The position numbers were made by a program, and so were the translations under genes. From NCBI GenBank assembly GCA_945901195.1, contig CAMDKB010000168.1:1-9115 (forward strand): a stretch of 9,115 nucleotides of DNA. The letters run 5' to 3'. Below, piece after piece: positions 5,505 through 9,115 of the stretch. Source of the stretch: Rhizobium sp. Q54 (GTDB taxonomy: Bacteria; Pseudomonadota; Alphaproteobacteria; Rhizobiales; Beijerinckiaceae). The stretch's first letter is position 1; every line of letters starts with the position of its first letter. Below the pieces are notes generated by a model that did no database searches, was not told where the DNA came from, and worked only from the letters and a program-made list of their open reading frames with translations.

Positions 5505-7130
5505 ATGTCCGGTAAAATCTATGATCGTGATCTCGGCAAGACGCCGGCGAACCATGTGCCGCTCAGTCCCTTGAGCTTTCTGGAACGGGCTGCCGAGATA
5601 TTTCCTGAACGCACCGCTGTTGTGCATGGCGCCCTCAGGCGGTCTTATCTCGCGTTACATCAAAGGGCGCGGCGACTTGCCTCGGCACTGGAAAGTAGAG
5701 GCGTCGGTGAGGGCGATACCGTTGCCGTCATGCTGGCCAACACGCCGCCGATGATCGAATGCCATTATGGCGTGCCGATGTGCGGGGCGGTGCTCAATGC
5801 ACTGAATACGCGGCTCGATGCAGCGACAGTGGCCTTCATTCTCGATCATGGTGAAGCCAGTGTCCTGATCACCGACCGGGAATTTGCGCCTGTGATGAAG
5901 GAAGCGCTGGCCTTGGCCAAAGTGCGCCCGCTGGTTATCGATTTTGATGATCTGGAGTTTCCCCAGAGCGGTGAGAGGCTTGGTACGCTCGACTATGAGG
6001 CGTTGCTGGCGGAGGGAAGCGAAGATTATATGCGGCGGTTTCCGCGCGATGAATGGGATGCAATCGCCCTGAATTATACCTCCGGCACAACGTCAAACCC
6101 GAAGGGCGTCGTGTATCACCACCGCGGCGCACATCTCCTGGCGACTGATAATGTTCTCACATGTTCGCTGCCCAATGGCGCGGTTTATCTCTGGACCCTG
6201 CCGATGTTTCACTGCAACGGCTGGTGTTTTCCCTGGACGATTTCGGCTGTTGCAGGGACCCACGTTTGCCTCCGGCAAGTCAGGGCGCAAACCATCCACG
6301 ATCTCATTCATGAGCATGGTGTCACCCATTTGTGCGGCGCACCGATCGTGATGTCGAGCATCATGAGCCTGCCGGACGCCGGGAAAAAGCCATATCCGAA
6401 CGTGATCAATTTCATGACGGCCGGAGCGCCGCCGCCGGAAGCCGTTCTGGCGGGGATGCGGGAGCAGGGGTTCAACGTCACCCATCTCTATGGATTGACC
6501 GAGGTCTATGGTCCCGCCGTCGTCAATGTGTGGAAAAGCGAGTGGGATGATCTGCCGCTCAATGAATATGCTGCGCTAAAGGCGCGGCAGGGCGTTCGTT
6601 ACACGATGCTGGAAGGCCTCGACGTCATGGACCCCGATACGATGTTGCCCGTGGCGCGCGATGGCAAGACGATGGGCGAGGTGATGTTGCGTGGCAATGT
6701 CGTCATGAAAGGCTATCTGAAGAACAAGGCTGCGACAGAACAAGCCTTTGCCGGCGGCTGGTTTCATTCCGGCGATCTTGGTGTGATATATCCCGATGGC
6801 TATATCCAGTTAAAAGATCGCTCCAAGGATATCATCATTTCCGGCGGCGAAAACATTTCATCCATAGAAGTGGAAGATGCGCTTTACAAGCATCCAGCGG
6901 TCGCCAACGCAGCCGTGGTCGCCAAGCCCGATGATAAATGGGGCGAGACGCCGTGCGCTTTTGTGGAACTGAAACCGGGCGCTCAGGCAAGCGCAGAAGA
7001 ACTGATCGAATGGTGCGGCCAACATCTGGCGCGGTACAAACTACCCAGACACATTGTCTTCTCGGATCTGCCTCGCACCTCCACCGGCAAGATCCAAAAA
7101 TTCAAACTGCGCGAACGGGCGAAAGGGTAA
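5505..7130 (+). CDS. Acyl-CoA synthetase (AMP-dependent, ANL superfamily)
   Basis: The enzyme would activate a carboxylic acid, probably a short- to medium-chain fatty or related acid, to its CoA thioester through an acyl-AMP. It has 541 residues, normal for the family. Landmarks in order: the P-loop-like A3 motif YTSGTTSNPKG (191-201), MFHCNGWCFPWT (a signature of the acyl-activating clade that includes plant AAE proteins and DmdB-type ligases), A5 YGLTEVYGP (329-337), A7 HSGDLG with D424, A8 DRSKDIIISGGENISS starting at 438, and A10 STGKIQK with the catalytic lysine K529. All expected catalytic residues are present. ATG 5505 has only a weak purine stretch upstream (gggaaaa), and nearby ATGs at 5480, 5492 and 5500 are out of frame. 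An enoyl-CoA hydratase-like gene follows after 3 bases, so the two form an operon. Exact substrate cannot be read from sequence. Confidence 0.92.
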   Translation: MSGKIYDRDLGKTPANHVPLSPLSFLERAAEIFPERTAVVHGALRRSYLALHQRARRLASALESRGVGEGDTVAVMLANTPPMIECHYGVPMCGAVLNALNTRLDAATVAFILDHGEASVLITDREFAPVMKEALALAKVRPLVIDFDDLEFPQSGERLGTLDYEALLAEGSEDYMRRFPRDEWDAIALNYTSGTTSNPKGVVYHHRGAHLLATDNVLTCSLPNGAVYLWTLPMFHCNGWCFPWTISAVAGTHVCLRQVRAQTIHDLIHEHGVTHLCGAPIVMSSIMSLPDAGKKPYPNVINFMTAGAPPPEAVLAGMREQGFNVTHLYGLTEVYGPAVVNVWKSEWDDLPLNEYAALKARQGVRYTMLEGLDVMDPDTMLPVARDGKTMGEVMLRGNVVMKGYLKNKAATEQAFAGGWFHSGDLGVIYPDGYIQLKDRSKDIIISGGENISSIEVEDALYKHPAVANAAVVAKPDDKWGETPCAFVELKPGAQASAEELIEWCGQHLARYKLPRHIVFSDLPRTSTGKIQKFKLRERAKG

Positions 7131-7133
7131 AAC

Positions 7134-7898
7134 ATGAGCAACACGAACGACTATGTGTTGAGCGAGTCCGCCGGTCACGTCGCGACACTTACGTTCAATC
7201 GTCCGGACAAGGCGAATGCGCTGTCTGAAGAAATGATGGACGCACTTGAAATGCTTTTGAATGAAGCTGATTCAGATCCTGCGGTACGCGTCATCGTCAT
7301 CGCCGCGAAAGGCAAAATTTTTTGTGGCGGGCATGATCTTGCGCAGATGCGCAGCCATGACGAAGATGCTTATTTTTCCGCACTCTTCGCGCGTTGTTCG
7401 AAATTGATGGGTGCCATCCGTAACGCCCGCAGGCCTGTGATCGCCAGGGTGCAGGGCGCTGCGGTTGCGGCCGGATGCCAGCTCGTCGCGACCTGTGATC
7501 TTGCCTACGCGGCAGACCACGCGAAATTCGGGGTTAATGGCATCAATCTTGGCCTGTTCTGTTCGACGCCATCTGTAGCGCTCTCGCGTGCCGTTCAGCC
7601 GAGGCAGGCGCTGGAATTACTGTTGACAGGAAAACTCGTTACCGCGCCACGCGCTGTTGAACTGGGCTTGCTGAATGCCGCGGTTCCGGCAAACGAACTT
7701 GATGATGTTGTATCAAACGCCGCTCGCGCCATTGCCGACAAATTGCCCGAAGCGGTTGCGCTGGGAAAGGATCTGTTCTGGAAACAATTGGCGCTCAGTG
7801 TTGACGCCGCCTATAAATCTGCTGGCGCTGCAATGGTAGTCAACATGGCGAACAAGGATACGCAAGCGCTGATAGACGGCTTTATCGCCAAACACTGA
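7134..7898 (+). CDS. Enoyl-CoA hydratase/isomerase family protein, ECHDC3-like
   Basis: This 254-residue crotonase-fold protein has the usual start (GHVATLTFNRPDKANAL, 14-30), the first oxyanion-hole segment FCGGHDL (63-69) and the second (VQGAAVAAGCQLVATCD, 106-122). It closely follows ECHDC3-type proteins, including GINLGLFCSTPSVALSR (136-152). The two glutamates that catalyse hydration in rat crotonase (E144, E164) align with Q116 and G136, so classic enoyl-CoA hydratase activity is doubtful. Both substitutions are typical of the ECHDC3 group rather than damage to this copy. CoA-thioester binding is still expected. The ATG at 7134 lies 3 bases after the synthetase stop, and gaaaggg at the end of that gene serves as ribosome binding site, so the two genes are co-translated. 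The true reaction is unknown. Confidence 0.88.
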   Translation: MSNTNDYVLSESAGHVATLTFNRPDKANALSEEMMDALEMLLNEADSDPAVRVIVIAAKGKIFCGGHDLAQMRSHDEDAYFSALFARCSKLMGAIRNARRPVIARVQGAAVAAGCQLVATCDLAYAADHAKFGVNGINLGLFCSTPSVALSRAVQPRQALELLLTGKLVTAPRAVELGLLNAAVPANELDDVVSNAARAIADKLPEAVALGKDLFWKQLALSVDAAYKSAGAAMVVNMANKDTQALIDGFIAKH

Positions 7899-7924
7899 CT
7901 GCAAAATGTTCCTGATATTATAAC
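7895..7924 (+). promoter_or_regulatory. Candidate promoter for usg
   Basis: CTGACT (7895-7900, four of six to TTGACA) and TATAAC (7919-7924, five of six to TATAAT) are spaced by 18 bases. The -35 overlaps the stop codon of the preceding gene. The following inverted repeat starts inside the -10. No terminator is visible between the two genes, so read-through from upstream is also possible. Confidence 0.4.
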
Positions 7925-7947
7925 ACTAGAAGGCAGTTTGAGTGTTA
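7921..7947. repeat. Inverted repeat overlapping the candidate usg promoter
   Basis: TAACACT (7921-7927) and AGTGTTA (7941-7947) are perfect inverted copies separated by 13 bases. No T-run follows, so a terminator is unlikely. Overlap with the -10 and expected start point is where a repressor operator would sit; that is inference. Confidence 0.4.
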
Positions 7948-7978
7948 GCAGTCCTTGCGATAGGCTGCCAATAAATCA

Positions 7979-7993
7979 TTAACCATTTGTTCA
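7979..7993 (+). promoter_or_regulatory. CtrA-like binding site upstream of usg
   Basis: The sequence TTAA-ccatttg-TTCA matches the alphaproteobacterial CtrA box TTAA-N7-TTAA at seven of eight fixed positions. Its first half, TTAACCAT (7979-7986), is an exact match to the known CtrA half-site. It lies about 60 bases upstream of the usg start. Binding is a prediction only. Confidence 0.5.
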
Positions 7994-8050
7994 GGTTGGA
8001 ACCGCACACTTCTTGCTTGCGTTCAGTGCATCACAGACTGGAGCATTGCA

Positions 8051-8320
8051 ATGGATCATACAGCGTTCCGCAAGCAACTTGAAGGTTATGGACTCACGAC
8101 TGCGAAAATCCTCTACAGGATGCCCGATCACAAGGTGATCCTTCAGAGCTATCTCTGGCAGGATTACGACCTGCATCCGAAATTTCCCGAATTGCACAAG
8201 TTTCTTGAGTTCTGGGAACAGAAACTGGACGGCCCCATTCATTCCGTCGTCGTTGCCCATTGCAAGCTCATCAAACCGGCGGAAGTGCGCATGGTCGGCA
8301 GCGAGTTCAGGCTGCATTGA
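8051..8320 (+). CDS. usg: Usg family protein (function unknown)
   Basis: This 89-residue protein belongs to the Usg-like family, first noted as a small gene ahead of trpF in the Caulobacter trp operon. Recognition rests on GYGLTTAKILYRMPDH (12-27), the aromatic stretch LQSYLWQDYDLHPKFPEL (31-48), FLEFWEQKLDGPIHSV and the VAHCKLIKP end. It is soluble-looking, with no signal peptide or membrane span, and unusually rich in Trp, Tyr, Phe and His for its size. The ATG at 8051 has ggag 7 bases upstream. Here the next gene is enolase rather than trp genes, so the context gives no support for a role in tryptophan synthesis. It appears to have its own promoter region (7895-7993). A biochemical function is not known to me. 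Confidence 0.88.
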   Translation: MDHTAFRKQLEGYGLTTAKILYRMPDHKVILQSYLWQDYDLHPKFPELHKFLEFWEQKLDGPIHSVVVAHCKLIKPAEVRMVGSEFRLH

Positions 8321-8421
8321 TGTTCGTGCGCTGATGGTCCGCGACAGCGAAAGGGGGTAGTCTCCCGGGTGCCAGGGCTGAACCAAAGTTGCGTCTCCCA
8401 TTTTTTTCAAAACCATGTACA

Positions 8422-8445
8422 AGGGCGCGGCTTCCGCGCTCTTTT
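8422..8445 (+). terminator. Probable rho-independent terminator after usg
   Basis: The arms agggcgcgg (8422-8430) and ccgcgctct (8434-8442) form a 9-bp stem with one G-U pair and a tight 3-base loop (ctt). Only four T residues (8442-8445) follow, so it is weaker than the other two terminators. If it works, enolase needs a promoter within the next 53 bases, where I see no clear one. It might instead be a structure in the enolase leader. Confidence 0.6.
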
Positions 8446-8498
8446 CGATTCACCGGGGGCGGCCGGACCGAATAACTTTCGCGACCCCAGAGGCTTCC

Positions 8499-9115
8499 AT
8501 GACTGCCATTATCGACATTATCGCCCGCGAAATTCTCGACAGCAGGGGCAATCCCACTGTGGAAGTCGATGTGACGCTGGAAGACGGCACGATGGGCCGG
8601 GCTGCGGTGCCCTCCGGTGCCTCCACGGGCGCTCATGAAGCGGTGGAATTGCGTGATGGCAACAAGTCCCGCTATGGCGGCAAGGGCGTTCAAAAGGCCA
8701 TAGAGAGCGTCAATCGCACGATATTTGAGGCGCTGTCGGGTTTCGAGGCGGAAGAGCAGGTCATGATCGACGAGACCATGCTTGAACTCGATGGTACACC
8801 GAACAAGGCAAATCTTGGGGCAAACGCCATTCTGGGCGTCTCGATGGCGGTCGCGAAGGCGGCGGCGCAGGCATCCGGCCTGCCGCTTTATCGCTATATT
8901 GGCGGCACGCAGGCGCGGGTTCTTCCCGTACCCATGATGAATATCGTGAACGGCGGGGCCCACGCGGATAATCCCATCGATTTCCAGGAATTCATGATTA
9001 TGCCGGTGGGCGCGCCTTCGCTGCGCGAGGCCGTACGCTGGGGCGCAGAAGTGTTTCAGGTCCTCAAAGCCGGGTTGAAAAAAGCTGGCCACAATACCAA
9101 TGTGGGCGATGAGGG
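8499..9115 (+). CDS. eno: Enolase (phosphopyruvate hydratase), N-terminal part, cut by window end
   Basis: Enolase converts 2-phosphoglycerate to phosphoenolpyruvate in glycolysis and gluconeogenesis, and in many bacteria also sits in the RNA degradosome. The window holds 205 codons plus two bases of a gene that normally has about 425-430. The start ATG is preceded by agagg. Family marks are IIARLEILDSRG-like residues at the N-terminus (here DIIAREILDSRGNPTVEV), the mobile loop PSGASTGAHEAVELRDG, NGGAHADNPIDFQEF with H155 and E164 (E. coli H158 and E167), and NVGDEG at the break, where E205 matches the catalytic E208 of E. coli. No substitution of a key residue is visible. The reading frame has no stop before the window edge, so the 3' half simply lies outside. 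Confidence 0.97.
   Translation, partial: MTAIIDIIAREILDSRGNPTVEVDVTLEDGTMGRAAVPSGASTGAHEAVELRDGNKSRYGGKGVQKAIESVNRTIFEALSGFEAEEQVMIDETMLELDGTPNKANLGANAILGVSMAVAKAAAQASGLPLYRYIGGTQARVLPVPMMNIVNGGAHADNPIDFQEFMIMPVGAPSLREAVRWGAEVFQVLKAGLKKAGHNTNVGDE

Noticed and set aside
8389..8419. Possible enolase promoter (TTGCGT followed by a T-run and catgta)
   Set aside because: The -10 match is poor at every allowed spacing, and the stretch lies upstream of a probable terminator.
7991..8422. Minus-strand open frame of about 140 codons covering usg
   Set aside because: It mirrors the usg coding sequence; the plus-strand protein is a recognised family with a good ribosome binding site.
8307..9092. Minus-strand open frame of about 260 codons across enolase and its leader
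   Set aside because: It is antisense to a clear enolase coding sequence and shows no protein family features.
1..9115. CRISPR array, tRNA or rRNA gene, insertion sequence, phage or toxin-antitoxin module
   Set aside because: I saw no regularly spaced repeats, cloverleaf-forming sequences, transposase or integrase motifs, or small paired toxin-antitoxin-like genes on either strand.

Overview
The window reads as a chromosomal, housekeeping-rich stretch of an alphaproteobacterium, most likely of the Hyphomicrobiales (Rhizobiales) type. The reasons are a phasin gene (polyhydroxybutyrate granule protein), a clpS-clpA pair whose ClpA carries a long charged tail, a small Usg-family gene (a family I know only from alphaproteobacteria), a close match to a CtrA box, and moderately GC-rich codon use throughout. 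Assignment below class level is inference. I see no mobile element, CRISPR array, tRNA or rRNA, and no stretch of clearly foreign composition.

Layout. (1) 2-262: the 3' end of a phasin gene, followed by a long hairpin (274-307) and a rho-independent terminator (371-401). (2) 402-741: a leader of about 340 bases with no convincing gene but with two inverted repeats. (3) 742-3648: clpS and clpA, 12 bases apart, closed by a terminator at 3670-3695. (4) About 3755-4929: an azlC/azlD-type branched-chain amino acid exporter pair joined by a 4-base GTGA overlap. (5) 4942-5370, minus strand: a HIT-family nucleotide hydrolase that converges on azlD with only 12 bases between them. (6) 5505-7898: a two-gene fatty-acid module, an acyl-CoA synthetase and an ECHDC3-type enoyl-CoA hydratase-like protein, 3 bases apart. 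(7) 8051-8320: usg, preceded by a candidate promoter, a 7-bp inverted repeat and a CtrA-like box. (8) 8499-9115: the 5' part of enolase (eno), cut off by the window edge.

How the genes work together. ClpS and ClpA form an N-end-rule proteolysis unit: the adaptor binds N-degrons and the double-AAA+ unfoldase delivers them to ClpP, which is not encoded here. The AzlCD-like proteins would form one inner-membrane exporter. The synthetase would make acyl-CoA thioesters. The partner crotonase-fold protein lacks both usual catalytic glutamates, so its role in the same pathway is uncertain. Enolase is glycolytic, and usg has no known function.

No clearly new multi-gene system is visible. The points most worth a second look are the CtrA-like box and overlapping promoter/inverted repeat upstream of usg, the catalytically atypical crotonase homologue paired with a synthetase, the ClpA tail, and the structured untranslated regions around the phasin and clpS genes.
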